Source: Macrolepiota albuminosa (Eukaryota > Basidiomycota > Agaricomycetes > Agaricales > Agaricaceae). From it: a stretch of 64,000 nucleotides of DNA. Within the stretch, counting starts at the first letter, position 1, and every line of letters starts with the position of its first letter. The translations under genes and the position numbers were made by a program. The notes beneath the pieces were generated by a model. The model was not told where the DNA came from and made no database searches. It worked only from the letters and a program-made list of their open reading frames with translations. Of this stretch, positions 21,320 through 31,560 are shown one piece after another. Location of the stretch: positions 1,339,575 through 1,403,574 of the forward strand of contig JAMWFC010000122.1 of assembly GCA_027475525.1 (NCBI GenBank), in the 5' to 3' direction.

Positions 21320-22658
21320 CTATACTAGTAGGCAAAGTGATTTGCTGCCTAGCTTTTCTTCCCCACTCTTGAACTCTCTAGATAGATAGCCTAGCTCTCT
21401 ATTCAGATAAGCTCCCAGCAACTGCCCTGTCCTTTCCCCTTCTCCTCCAGTGGCATAGTACACCTCTCTGAGTTCTTGCTGCTTAAAACTCTTCTCCTTG
21501 ACACCACACCCCTTGATCCAGACACCTTCCTCCTTACTCCCCTCTATCATTACAGCAGCCTCTCCTTGATCTGGAATCAACTCCTCAAGGCTGAAGCTTT
21601 TCCCAACTCCTCTTGGTTGCCACTAGAGGGTGCCTTGCCCCTCTCATAAGTCGGTAGCACAGTCCTCTTCCCAGTATTAGGATTTTGAATAGTAATAATG
21701 GCACTACCATCCTTCAAGTTCTGCACATTACTTTCAGTGGCTGTATCAAATGGCCTCCCCAGTAATACTGTATAGGCAGGTTTCTCAAATATATGCACTT
21801 GCAAGTATATTGTGAAACCCTCAGCAAACTTGAAGGGCACATTCTTGGCCATCCCCAAAGACTCATTGACTTGTTGATTAGCACTCTCCATGCGCAACCT
21901 TATGCCAGGATCCCAAGTCAATCCCAAACTTAGTGCCTTGTCCAATGCCATGCACACAATCTGGGACCCACTGTCCAATATAGCCTCTACCTTAGCTTGG
22001 TCATTCACACTAGGGTACAGAGACCTCAACACTTGTAAGTCTCTGGCCACATAGACCACTTCTGGCCTATTCCCTGGTGGAAGCTGTTCCAAGAAGGTAG
22101 CCACACAATCCTCATGAACCACTGATCCCTTTGGAATCCCCTCTTCTTCACTCTGAGAGATATGGTACCCTGGTTGAGGCAAGTCATCTATGTTGACCTG
22201 GCCCATTACAGAAGCACTTCTATCCTCTTGTGCAAAGACCTTGGCTGCTGTCCACTTGGTAGCACCTTCTCTCCTTCTCCAAGTCTTCTCCAGAGCCTCC
22301 TGTAAGGCTGGCACCTTCAACAATTCCCTTGTAGAAATTGTCACCTCATTGTCCAATATTTTGTTGACAATCTCATCCTCCCTTCTCTGCCAAACAACAA
22401 TTCCCTTGTAGAAATTGTCACCTCATTGTCCAATATTTTGTTGACAATCTCATCCTCCCTTCTCTGCCAAACTCTGGGTTGGTACAGCTCTTTCTTGTCA
22501 TTTTGAAATTTTACTATTTTCTCTCCATTGACAGCAGGCACCTGCTCAAAGGGCAGGTTCCCTTTGCCTACTTCTATAACTCCCCTTTGCCTTTTCAGAT
22601 CACTCTCAGGTGGTAGTGGTGTCCTCAATTCAGGCTGGACCCTTCCATCTGCCACCAT
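21320..22658 (-). pseudogene. C protease and post-protease remnant
   Basis: An aspartic protease domain lies near 21990-21700: LDSGSQIVCM (active-site DSG) and TVLLGRPFD (flap/psi-loop region), close to the B protease at 40090-40320. The frame ends at 21577; a -1 frame continues to 21320 (MIPDQGEAAVMIEG...) without RT motifs. At the right end the frame is broken by the 77-bp duplication at 22321-22474, so gag and protease were probably one longer frame before the join. Confidence 0.75.
22321..22474. repeat. Exact 77-bp tandem duplication 6
   Basis: Bases 22321-22397 equal 22398-22474, upstream of the protease of element C. Confidence 0.9.
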
Positions 22659-22669
22659 CCTTGAGTTCT

Positions 22670-24103
22670 CTAAAAACCCTCCTGCTTCTGCTGGGTGTTC
22701 TTCTCATAAGTCTGACTCCTAGTAGTTATCAGACTTGCCACCAAGCTCTGCAGCTCCTCTATCTTCTTCTCCAAATCCTCTTTCTCCTTGGGCACTGCCT
22801 GCACATATGTAGACACACTAGGCACCACAGTGACTGGCTCTTCTACCCAGCCATAGAAGGCAGCAGCTTTAGAGTCCATGATAGCATTGACCCTCTCCTT
22901 GGGAGACACATTAGGTGGACTCCTGGGAATAGGATCCCCAGAAGGTAGCCTAGGCCTGCCTTCAACAAGAATAAGCTTGCCTTCTTGGACTTGAGTCCTG
23001 AGGTATTCACAGTCAATGGTCCTATGTCCCAGCTCCCAACAATGATAACAGTTTATTCCTGCTGCTGAACTGTTGCCTCCTTGAAACTGAACAGTCTGCA
23101 AGGCCTGAGCAGGCATCCCCAGCCTAGTCTGCAGTCCTCCCTGCATAGGAACCTGGCTCTTGGCCTTCCACTCATTGTTCATGGTCTGCATGAACCCCCT
23201 CAGACTGCTCATCTCTTTCCCCAAAGCCATAACTCCATCCTGGAGGTTAGCTAACCTCCCCTCAGTCTCCAAATCTGGCTCTTGCTTGACCTTGATCACC
23301 CCTGGGACCTTCTCCTGTGGACTGTCATTGTCCCTGAATGAGGTTCCAGAATCAACCAAAATAGCCACCACATTGATGATTTCCTTCAGATCATATCTAT
23401 CATCCTTGTGTCTCCTCCTGGTTATGTCACTATAATGACCATATTTTTGCAAGGCCTGGGCCAGAATAAGTTCCCTGAAGGCTGGGGTGAAGCACTTAGT
23501 GAACTTCTCAACCAGTGCCCCATTCCCAAGCACCCCTTTCAACTTCTTGGCTTCAGCCCTAAACTTTCTGACCAGTGCATGGATCTCTTCTGTGTCATTC
23601 TGTCCCAACCTTGCATGCTCTCTACAGATCCTGTCAAGTACTGCCACACTCCCCTCATCAGAGATTGCCTCTGGGTAGGAATCTTGGACCTCCTTGACAA
23701 AGACCTCCCAACTTGACTCATCACTAAAACTGTCCAATCCCCTCCACTCACTGTCTGTCTCTGCATCCACATACTCTGTCACCCTCTCCTTTCTCTCCCC
23801 AGCATCATTAATCCCTGCAGCCTTGAAGAGACTCTCCATCTTTCTGAGGAAGCGCCTGACTTCAGTGGGCTGTGTGTGGGTGAACCTAGGTGCATCTCTG
23901 CTTGTAGACAGAGGCAATTTTTGTCTTGTAACTTCTGGCATTTTTGATAGATTTGTACTTGTAATTTTGATAGTTTTGGATGTTGGCTTTCTTGATCTCA
24001 AGACTTGTTCTGGGTCCCCAACACTATTGAGTGTGGTGGTCTTGCTGCTCCTGGTAGTGGGCTTGTGTGCTTGCTCCCTAGGACTGACCTTTTGCTTGGG
24101 CAC
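22670..24103 (-). CDS. Gag of element C
   Basis: An intact frame of 477 codons. Residues 1-75 are basic and Thr/Ser-rich. About 75-240 form the retroviral-type capsid region (RFTHTQPTEVRRFLRKMESLFKAAG...WRGLDSFSDESSWEVFVKEV). A CX2CX4HX4C knuckle (CYHCWELGHRTIDC) lies near residue 345, and a coiled-coil-like Lys/Glu stretch (KEKEDLEKKIEELQSLVASL) near 440-460. It binds RNA and builds the particle. The start lies about 140 nt from the primer site. The frame ends 12 nt before the next open frame. It is intact, in keeping with the near-identical LTRs. Confidence 0.85.
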   Translation of the reverse strand: MPKQKVSPREQAHKPTTRSSKTTTLNSVGDPEQVLRSRKPTSKTIKITSTNLSKMPEVTRQKLPLSTSRDAPRFTHTQPTEVRRFLRKMESLFKAAGINDAGERKERVTEYVDAETDSEWRGLDSFSDESSWEVFVKEVQDSYPEAISDEGSVAVLDRICREHARLGQNDTEEIHALVRKFRAEAKKLKGVLGNGALVEKFTKCFTPAFRELILAQALQKYGHYSDITRRRHKDDRYDLKEIINVVAILVDSGTSFRDNDSPQEKVPGVIKVKQEPDLETEGRLANLQDGVMALGKEMSSLRGFMQTMNNEWKAKSQVPMQGGLQTRLGMPAQALQTVQFQGGNSSAAGINCYHCWELGHRTIDCEYLRTQVQEGKLILVEGRPRLPSGDPIPRSPPNVSPKERVNAIMDSKAAAFYGWVEEPVTVVPSVSTYVQAVPKEKEDLEKKIEELQSLVASLITTRSQTYEKNTQQKQEGF

Positions 24104-24243
24104 TGTCCTCTTTAGCTTCTCTGGGGTAGACCCTCTTGGTGCAAATGAAATCTTGAATTAAGCTTGAGGTGAACCTGACTTGCTGGTCCACAAATGAACT
24201 TGATGACAGTGTTTCTTGTTGGTAAACTTTCTAAGCCAAAGCC

Positions 24244-24260
24244 CCTCGCGGTGGGCTCCA
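24244..24260 (-). other. tRNA primer site of C
   Basis: The minus strand reads TGGAGCCCACCGCGAGG two bases inside the 5' LTR. It differs at two positions from the B primer site at 14000-14016. Confidence 0.6.
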
Positions 24261-24262
24261 GA

Positions 24263-25287
24263 TGTAGTACTTGGTAGAAGTATTACTTGATAGTTCTGGG
24301 GCTTTCTTGAAGTCTTAGAAAGTGACCTCTAATCCACACTGGTGCTTGATGATAAAAACTTGATGTATTGGGTGCTTCACAGAATATCAAATATCCTGAT
24401 GGGCAGAAGAAGGTTCTCAATAAACTCCAGCCTAAGCAGTTCACTCCCTGGGAACCACCGAGCCTTTGTCTACCAATAGACTTCCAATGAGAGGTGTTCA
24501 ATAAACTCTAGCCTAAGTGATTCACTCCCTGGGAACCACCGAGCCTTTGCCTATCAATTGCCTTCCAATAAGAGGTGCTCAATAAACTCTAGCCTAAGTG
24601 ATTCACTCCCTGGGAACCACCGAGCCTTTGCCTATCAATTGCCTGGTTATTCTCTACTCTACTTGGACTATTTATACTGTTTTCCTGGTGCACAGACCAC
24701 TATCTACACCTGACTCTTTGTTGTCAACTCCCCAGCCTCCAGAACATATTTGATAGTCCAATTTCCCTTTTGGGAGGCATGTTTCGGTGCCACCAGTTCC
24801 ACCATTCAACTTCTTGTTCCACCATTCCTCTAGATGTCTCTGATTGCCACTTCCCCATTTGCTTCAGCTCCATTTAGCACGATCCCATTCATAGATCCTT
24901 CTTTCCCCTTTTAGTGCTTCCCTGCATTCCATGCTTCTTTTGACATCCCTCCATGCTTCTTTTCCTTTCCCCTTTCAGTCATGTCAAATCGGGCATTGTC
25001 AGATCTGATCTTGATCTAGATCATCACAAATTGATCCCATTTCGTCACTTCTGCCAGCTCCCATGCTTCCCCTCCCCATTACAGTGGTTGGACTATTGTT
25101 GAGTGGATAGCTTGAGCTGGTCCCTGCCCTTTGTTCTGTACTGTCTGTGTATTTATTGGGGTGTTTTTGGAGATATAATTTGTTGAGACTGCTACCAGGA
25201 GGCTTACAGTTTTCAGCCCATAATTAAATGTTTATTTTGACTTCTGGTGCATGTTGTGTCCCTGACTGCTGGTACAGTGTCGTATCA
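24263..25287 (-). repeat. 5' LTR of C
   Basis: 1,025 bp, matching 17792-18816 with one visible difference near the end (GTACAGTGTCG against GTACAGCGTCG). Confidence 0.9.
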
Positions 25288-25364
25288 TTTCAGCCCATAA
25301 TTAAATGTTTATTTTGACTTCTGGTGCATGTTGTGTCCCTGACTGCTGGTACAGTGTCGTATCA
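25211..25364. repeat. Exact 77-bp tandem duplication 7
   Basis: Bases 25211-25287, the last 77 bp of the LTR, equal 25288-25364. The duplication sits exactly at the edge of element C, so the junction with DIRS-1 is a contig join. Confidence 0.9.
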
Positions 25365-25990
25365 AAGGTGAGAGGTGAGCCCGGCTCACCGGGTGGCCAT
25401 GTAAGGGGGGGGGGGTCTCACCGGAGGTTTATAGAGCAGACGAACGATGAAAAGAAGGAACAATAAATAAACGAAAAACTAAGAAGAAAAGAATCGCGGT
25501 GAGAACGACTGGTAATGTGAGAGAGCACCTTGGCACTCACTTGGGCAGCTGGGGGAGGAAGGAGGCAGACGGAAAGAGGGACTGCCCAAGATGTCTGAGA
25601 CCATGTACCGTGCTGATCACACCACGGCATCTGCCAGAGCCCTGGCACCGTGCCGCAATCGGCATACGATCTGAAAGGGGGAAAGGTATGGGTGTGACCA
25701 AAGGAACTCCTGAGCACGCAGAGGCCTCTGAACACGCTCACTACCTTCGGCGCTCGCCTTTACGCCGACCTCTGCAGTTGGGAAGTTTGATAGCGCCAAA
25801 CCGGTCACGCAGAAGACTGCGTGACCACGTGAATTAACAAAGTGAGGCGAAAAGCGACCACTAGCTAGAAGAACAAAAGCTGTAGAGGAGTGAGGTGGGG
25901 TGGTGGTGGTGAAGAGATGTTGCGGGAGCTGAGCCGAAGGAAAATAAATAGTAATAGAGCAGGGAGTTTTACGTGATTTGTGATTGTGCT
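25365..25990 (-). other. DIRS-1 downstream non-coding region
   Basis: No gene seen. Contains a 12-nt G run near 25407 and GGTGAGCCCGGCTCACC, an inverted repeat near 25373-25390. It lies between the recombinase stop and the terminal repeat block. Confidence 0.5.
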
Positions 25991-27043
25991 TTACGTGTAT
26001 TGTGATCGTGAATTACTATGGCGATGATTGTCGTGAATGAATCTTGAATGGCTGCATTTGTGAAGAGAAGCGAGTTCGATTTCCGCCTGTACAGAAGGGT
26101 TGTCTCGTAAGTAGGATCTCCAGGCCTGTGAGGTCCAACGACCAATAGCCATGATTATGTCCTCAGATAGACCCAGTGATGCATAGTACGTGGCACCTCC
26201 AGCCCTTGGCGAATGTCCACCGTAAGATTTGTTAAGGAAAGAAGAAAATTTAGAATCAAACCAAGCTCGTGTGGGGATCGAACCGTCGCGACGTAGAAAA
26301 AGAGCAAATCGCGCTCCGTGTATAGCATCACGTCGATACGTGTACTCGTGGAGAAGTTTAACTGGATCGGCAATGGCATGATGGGCGAACATGACTTGTG
26401 AACCCGTGAAAAATCGATCAGTTTTATGGTAGGGAAGGTCATAAGATGCATAACCATAAGAAAAGCGAAGGGAGGAGCGCTTAACAATTTTTCTCCAATC
26501 TAAAGTGGATTTTGACTTAATAACGAGCTCTCTGGAACGGTGGCACGCGTAGAATGCGCACGACATCAACGTTGCAAACAGTAGGTCATCAAAATCAGAA
26601 GTTTTCTGAGCATGGGCGACGAATTTTTCTAAATGAGAAAGACGTAGAGGGAGTTTCCAATGGATTGGGTCTGCTCGTATCTTCTTTGCTCCTCTGATTG
26701 CTGCTCTTACCAGCGGGTGTGCTCTGTTGGTGTCGAAATCGGGATAGATGTCTCGAAGGAAGTGGCCAGCGCCTGACAGATATTTTGGTGCTGATGCGAT
26801 ATACCTAGATGTAAACGCTATATATTTAGATAAAGTTTGTGGAGTGGGGTCAATTGGAAGATTATGAGATGTACAAAAATTAACATAGTCTCGAGCCCCT
26901 GTGGCATAGCAAGAGGCAGTGGATTTTTTGATAGCTTCAGCCTGGACGTGAACAGTCCATGCATCGAGGTCAGCACTGGACATAGGTTGGCGAGCCGGCT
27001 TGCGAGACGACCCGCCAATTACTTTTAAAAGGATTTGTTCCAT
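25991..27043 (-). CDS. DIRS-1 tyrosine recombinase
   Basis: 350 codons, intact. The N-terminal core-binding half (PQTLSKYIAFTSRYI...LSGAGHFLRDIYPD) is followed by the catalytic half: first Arg in CHRSRELVIKS (near residue 175), H-x-x-R in GGHSPRAGGATYYASLG (near 280), the Trp/His-like position in GRWTSQAW and the nucleophile Tyr in RSYLRDNP (near 318). This enzyme would integrate the circular DNA copy without a DDE integrase. The start codon overlaps the end of the RT frame by 19 nt, which suggests coupled or shifted translation. Confidence 0.9.
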   Translation of the reverse strand: MEQILLKVIGGSSRKPARQPMSSADLDAWTVHVQAEAIKKSTASCYATGARDYVNFCTSHNLPIDPTPQTLSKYIAFTSRYIASAPKYLSGAGHFLRDIYPDFDTNRAHPLVRAAIRGAKKIRADPIHWKLPLRLSHLEKFVAHAQKTSDFDDLLFATLMSCAFYACHRSRELVIKSKSTLDWRKIVKRSSLRFSYGYASYDLPYHKTDRFFTGSQVMFAHHAIADPVKLLHEYTYRRDAIHGARFALFLRRDGSIPTRAWFDSKFSSFLNKSYGGHSPRAGGATYYASLGLSEDIIMAIGRWTSQAWRSYLRDNPSVQAEIELASLHKCSHSRFIHDNHRHSNSRSQYT

Positions 27044-28776
27044 CGCGCCGGGAGAGAGTCTCTAGGAGGCTCGAAGTTGTGGACGCGGTAAGCAGGAAAT
27101 CGGTGATGAAAGTCATCAAATAGAAGGCGAGATAGAAGGTCGGCTTGTGTGTTGTCTTTACCTGCTATGTGATGGACACGCAAGTCAATACCTGTCTCAA
27201 TAACTATGCCAGCCACTGCCTTGACTACAGAATTGTGCATATCTTCAGCAGCGCCGAGAGAGTTGAAGACTGATACAGAATCGAGACTGTCTGTAAAGAT
27301 AAGTAATCTCTTTGGGGGATGATCAAAGAGTGCAATGTGATGAATGCTTGAGAGGATGGCCAATAATTCAAGGAAGAAAATATCGACTTTGGGTTTTGAA
27401 GGATCTGGGTTGAGTTGGTAGACAAAACCAGATCCCGCATAGACGAAGGAAAGGGCAAGTTTTAGACTGGCATCGGTCCATATGACAAAATCAGCTGATG
27501 AGTCCTCCCAATATGTCGCGTCGAGGAATCTGATGCCTATGGCTAAAGGAAGAACTTTCAGCAACCAATTCATGTCATCTGTTACTTCCCTATTCAGAAA
27601 GACTCCAGCGTGCATCGTTGATTTAGAGGCGATTTTACGATATAGCGATGATAAAGCTGGGCGGCCCCATGGCAAAACATTGAGTAACCAATTGAGGTGG
27701 CCGGCAAGATGCATCCAAGTACAAAGAGACGGACGTCGATCTGGCGTATTGACAAAATCGGAGATTTTTGTAACTATTTCGTCGATGGATTCTCTAGTGA
27801 GCGTTATGGTGCCTCGGTTTATGTCGATCCAAAATCCAATAATTTTAAGACATTCTCCGAATTCTTGCTTTTTCTCGTCCCATGGACAGCCAATAGAGTC
27901 CCAAAGTATAAGCAGCTGGGCTTGATGTTTTGGCCTTAGTTTGCCTTTAAAGTCGACCAAATCCGATGCTCGATCCCACGAGAAAAAGTCATCCATGAAG
28001 TCATGTAGATCAGGCATATCTAATTTAGTGACTGCTATCCAACACATGAGACCTGCCAAAGCGCACCAGCAACGAGGTGAGGCTCGATTACCAAAAACCA
28101 ATCGGTGCACAATGCGCCAAACTCCATCAACTTTGACAAGTTGCCGAAGTTGCCACAGAGGGTGTGCAGGCAAGTTCAGAAAAGCGCTAGAGACATCAGA
28201 CTTCCAAGTTACTAACTTTTCGGACGGATGCCGACGTTTCGCGTTGTATAGAACCTGTCCGAATGTTTTCATATCGTCATATTTTACCTTCGCATCAATT
28301 TTCGAGATACCGTCATTTAAACCAGAAGCGGTGTGATCAGTTACCACTCTAGGTTTCCCCTTTTGCCACACTACGAATAGAGGAGAAGATCTCATTCCTG
28401 GAAGAAGTCTGTCGATATCAACTGGCTCGGACCATCTTCTAGCTTTGATTTCTTTATTCTGGAAGTCTCTGATAGCGCCAAGGTCCATTTCTTCTGTCGC
28501 GTAGTTGTCAAGCGGCTCAACACTGGATGAGTCCCAATTCCCATCATCAAATGGCCAAAAACCTTCTCTGAGACCTCTCATGACTGAAGAGACAAAAGGC
28601 TGGTTCGGATGATCCCAGAGCAAAGCTTCAAAAGAATCGACATTGAATGGTGTCTCGACTCGTATATAATCCTTCATTGCTTCAAGTGTACACTGTATTT
28701 CTGGGTCTGACGTCAAACTGACAGGAGGAGAAGGTAGAGGTGAGGCTGTAATAGTTTCTCGAGCTGAGGGTGACAT
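27025..28776 (-). CDS. DIRS-1 reverse transcriptase and RNase H
   Basis: The frame is open from 29547, but the part beyond 28904 overlaps gag in another frame. I choose the Met at 28776 as a likely start; an earlier start is possible. RT motifs are SSPLFVVWQKGKPRVVTDHT, WKSDVSSAFLNLP (motif A), FGNRASPRCWCALAG (motif B), HDFMDDFFSWD (motif C, MDD), LKIIGFWIDI and SLCTWMHLAGHLNWLL. RNase H follows with FVIWTDASL, FFLELLAILSSI, LLIFTDSLDSV and HHIAGKDNTQADLLSRL, giving all acidic positions. The frame is intact. Confidence 0.9.
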   Translation of the reverse strand: MSPSARETITASPLPSPPVSLTSDPEIQCTLEAMKDYIRVETPFNVDSFEALLWDHPNQPFVSSVMRGLREGFWPFDDGNWDSSSVEPLDNYATEEMDLGAIRDFQNKEIKARRWSEPVDIDRLLPGMRSSPLFVVWQKGKPRVVTDHTASGLNDGISKIDAKVKYDDMKTFGQVLYNAKRRHPSEKLVTWKSDVSSAFLNLPAHPLWQLRQLVKVDGVWRIVHRLVFGNRASPRCWCALAGLMCWIAVTKLDMPDLHDFMDDFFSWDRASDLVDFKGKLRPKHQAQLLILWDSIGCPWDEKKQEFGECLKIIGFWIDINRGTITLTRESIDEIVTKISDFVNTPDRRPSLCTWMHLAGHLNWLLNVLPWGRPALSSLYRKIASKSTMHAGVFLNREVTDDMNWLLKVLPLAIGIRFLDATYWEDSSADFVIWTDASLKLALSFVYAGSGFVYQLNPDPSKPKVDIFFLELLAILSSIHHIALFDHPPKRLLIFTDSLDSVSVFNSLGAAEDMHNSVVKAVAGIVIETGIDLRVHHIAGKDNTQADLLSRLLFDDFHHRFPAYRVHNFEPPRDSLPARWNKSF

Positions 28777-28903
28777 GGGAGAGACAAGCAACGAGCTATT
28801 CCAAACAAATCCTCTGCGGAAACGGGGAGAGTTTGTAACCAAAGTGTCATGAGGCCGTTTACGAGAAGAGGAGAGTGATTTCGGTCCTAGTTTGATTGCT
28901 TCG

Positions 28904-30298
28904 TCAACTCTGTGCCTCGAATCCGCTCGCTGCTCTGTGAGACTGTCGACGCGCTCTAAGTCTGGAGAGGCAATCTTCGACGTCTTTAGCTCTATGTTTC
29001 CCACCACACTCGCAGCAAATACCGTGCCGACGACTATTCGAGCACGGATCCACGTTACAGTATCCCAGATTCCAGTTTTGACATATCGTCGTAGCACGCT
29101 TTTTGTTTGGGGCAAAACGAACAAAGGAGGTCCGCTTGACCCCCACCGCTGAATGAGTGACTGCTGCCGACACACCAATAAGTTGAGAAAGAAGAGGCAC
29201 ATGTAGTTCATTGGGGTCGTTAAGCCTAAAAGGGTTACGAGCATATCTATATCGTGTATCGGAATCGAAGCGTATTGCCACCGAGGCAGCTCCAGGAGAA
29301 GAGCGAAAGAAGTCCACAATTCTACTGCGGTAAAAAGCGAGTTCAACCTTACGATGCGGGTAAAATGACACAACTCCATCCATCCAAGCATCAAAGGCTC
29401 GAGTCCAGTCGGACTCAGACAGGATAGGACGATGCGCAGTAGCGTGGTCTTTTCTGATAATGGTAAATCCCCCAGCAAATTCCTTAGGTTCGTCGTTATG
29501 ATTGTAGCCTTTATCCAATGTCGCATAGAGTTTTTCAAAATCAACATAGTGATCGAGTATGATAAGGCGCCAGATGGACCTCAAAAGAGGGTCCTTGAGT
29601 TTCTTGAGTTGAGCGAGGTTGACGAGGGAATCAATGATTCTCTCTTTACCATACTCCTGGCGAAGCTCCCACGTTTTAGCCAAATGAGGATCGACAGAGG
29701 CTTCATCTTGGAAGCAGGTGAGATGCGGCGCGATGGCGAGCAAGGATGGAGGAATGACCGTGGACTCAGAGTCTTTGGTGTCAAGGCCTGCAATTGGATT
29801 GCAAGCAACTCGAAAAGACTGATCCGTCCTTGCATCTTTTCTGGAAGAATCCACCTGGCTGAGCAGAGATGCCCAAGCTGCCGACTCAATAGCCTGGGCA
29901 TGTGAGGTTGACGGAAGCTCAGGGCTATGAGCGGGAAGAGTAGCATTTTGATCCTGTCCAGGTTGGTTAGACGATTCATGGGGTACTGGTGGAGTGCATG
30001 AATGTGAAGTGTGAGGTTCCGCTCTAGTCTTGGCTTGTCGAATCTCGAGACGACGGTTAGCGGCATCGACAAAATCTCGGGCTTTGTCTGGTCTGAATCC
30101 CAATTCCTGAAGGGAGAGCACAAGATCTGCAAGAGTGCGTATGCCTTCGACTGTTTCGTCAACCAGCTTTTGACCAGCGTCTGATTTAGCCCGGACTGAT
30201 TCGAGACTCTGCTCCTCAAGCAAAGCATGAGCTTCTGACATCTCACGGGCACGGCGGATACAAGTTTCGCAACGACAAGATACATTCTCGGAACTCAT
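28904..30298 (-). CDS. DIRS-1 gag-like protein with Cys-rich C-terminus
   Basis: 464 codons from an ATG at 30298, the first after the right terminal repeat. An N-terminal Glu/Lys-rich helical region (residues 1-90) begins with a Cys cluster (VSCRCETCIRRAREM). A central globular block (WRLIILDHYVDFEKLYATLDKG, GWTRAF-like, KVELAFYRSRIVDFF) follows, then zinc-finger-like runs near 415-455 (CQNWNLGYCNVDPCSNSRRH; CCECGGKHRAKDVEDC). This arrangement is usual for ORF1 of DIRS elements. It overlaps the RT frame downstream. Confidence 0.85.
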   Translation of the reverse strand: MSSENVSCRCETCIRRAREMSEAHALLEEQSLESVRAKSDAGQKLVDETVEGIRTLADLVLSLQELGFRPDKARDFVDAANRRLEIRQAKTRAEPHTSHSCTPPVPHESSNQPGQDQNATLPAHSPELPSTSHAQAIESAAWASLLSQVDSSRKDARTDQSFRVACNPIAGLDTKDSESTVIPPSLLAIAPHLTCFQDEASVDPHLAKTWELRQEYGKERIIDSLVNLAQLKKLKDPLLRSIWRLIILDHYVDFEKLYATLDKGYNHNDEPKEFAGGFTIIRKDHATAHRPILSESDWTRAFDAWMDGVVSFYPHRKVELAFYRSRIVDFFRSSPGAASVAIRFDSDTRYRYARNPFRLNDPNELHVPLLSQLIGVSAAVTHSAVGVKRTSFVRFAPNKKRATTICQNWNLGYCNVDPCSNSRRHGICCECGGKHRAKDVEDCLSRLRARRQSHRAASGFEAQS

Positions 30299-30345
30299 AG
30301 AAGGACAATGATGACGAGTGAAACGAGTAGATGTTGACGATTTTA

Positions 30346-30385
30346 TGGATAAAAGTACACTAAATAATATTTAGATATTTCGTCT
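30346..30385 (-). repeat. DIRS-1 right terminal repeat
   Basis: The outer AGACGAAATATCTAAA is followed directly by the word shared with the left end. Host gag resumes with CCAGGC at 30386. Confidence 0.7.
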
Positions 30386-31560
30386 CCAGGCAGGTGGGGT
30401 CCTGCCCTCGGTGCCTTTCCTCCACAAGGAGGGGGGTAACCATTATTACTACTACTACAATGCCGGCCCCCCTCCCCGCAACGCTACCGGACTGGACAAC
30501 GCTCGTGACGCCCTCACCTGTGAAGGACGTCTGGACATTCAAAAGCCTGATGCATTCACAGGCCAGGACCCCCAAAAATGGTGTACATTCCTCACTCAGT
30601 GTCTTAATATGTTTCAGGCAAAACCACTCACGTTTCAGGTTGACAGCTCCTGGGTAGCCTTTGCCGCCTCATACCTCCAGAGGATTGCCTTTGACCACTA
30701 CACGGCCCTCATCCAGTTCAACCCCAATAACCCAGCACTTGCTCACTGGCAAGCTTTCGTTGACGAGTTCTCCAGGAAATTCGGGATCTACGACACCATG
30801 GCCAAGGCCGAGGACAACCTCTTCAACCTCCGGATGCGCTCTGAAGAACGTTTCACCACCTTCATTGTACGTTCTGAGAAGGAAGCTTACGAGACAGGCT
30901 AGAATTATAGCGCCCTCCGGTACGCCCTCCGTTGTGCCCTGCCACAACGTATCAAGGACGTCCTCCAACTCGTTCCGAAACAACCCTCCTATGACGGATA
31001 CAAGGCCCTCGTCATGCAGATTGACCAACGCTACTGGAAAGACCGCAGCGAGTACTCGAATCCCCGACCCCCCTGGAACCCTAGAGGAGGACCTCCATGG
31101 CCCTCCAGCGAAACCCCCAACCCCCAAATCTGAAACCCCAGCCTCCCCGCATTCCCTGGCAGCCGACCCCCGGTGAGTCGCGGCCCGCCCAATACTAACC
31201 CCGGCAGCGGCGCCCACCCCCAGGTCCAACTCAACGCCGCTATGGCCGCCAACAACCCAGGCAACACGCCAAACCCCAAGGAACCCCCAGAAGACTCTGA
31301 AGATCCTGACTTCACCAACAAACAGGACAAAGAGGCCCTCTGGGCCAACCGGCTCTTGAAAAAGGGGTGACCCTGGGTTGAGGTCCCGAAGGATGTGCAG
31401 GAACGAGGGAGAAAGGAGGGTGTTTGCATACTCTGTGGTGAGAAAGACCATTTCATCTCCGAGTGCCCCCAATGACAGGTCATGGGACGTGCCACCTGGA
31501 CCTTCAAAGGAGAGGACGCCACCTACGAGTATTCGGAAAATGACCCGGTGATTTAGACCT
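30386..31560 (+). pseudogene. A2 gag, right part, with zinc knuckle
   Basis: The frame resumes after DIRS-1 and carries the capsid block (TFQVDSSWVAFAASYLQRIAFD, DEFSRKFGIYDTM, NLRMRSEERFTTFIVRSEKE). A TAG at 30901 replaces the Trp seen in A1, a TGA near 31130 ends the next segment, and a CX2CX4HX4C knuckle (CILCGEKDHFISEC) lies near 31427-31468. The gag stop TAG near 31556 is conserved with A1. Confidence 0.8.

Larger units (their letters stand above)
17792..25364 (-). mobile_element. LTR element C, non-autonomous (gag and protease only)
   Basis: Two LTRs of 1,025 bp (17792-18816 and 24263-25287) look identical except for one C/T by eye, so the insertion is recent. AAGG flanks both ends (17788-17791 and 25365-25368 after the 77-bp repeat). 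Inside, right to left: primer site, intact gag, protease, then no RT, RNase H or integrase but about 2.5 kb of other sequence with a plus-strand frame, and a polypurine tract. The primer site and polypurine context match element B, so C is probably a deletion derivative related to B that depends on proteins supplied in trans. Confidence 0.85.
17644..30385 (-). mobile_element. DIRS-type tyrosine-recombinase retroelement 1
   Basis: Three intact overlapping frames in the order gag, RT/RNase H, tyrosine recombinase run right to left. This gene order and the recombinase in place of a DDE integrase define DIRS-like elements. Termini: TATTATTTAGTGTACTTTTA followed by TCCAT occurs at both ends in the same direction (17672-17648 and about 30370-30346), and AGACGAAATATCTAAA occurs at the right end and internally near 17743-17728, with an inverted copy at 17776-17790. 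Host gag flanks both edges with CTCCAGGC. Element C is inserted at 17792. Confidence 0.85.
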
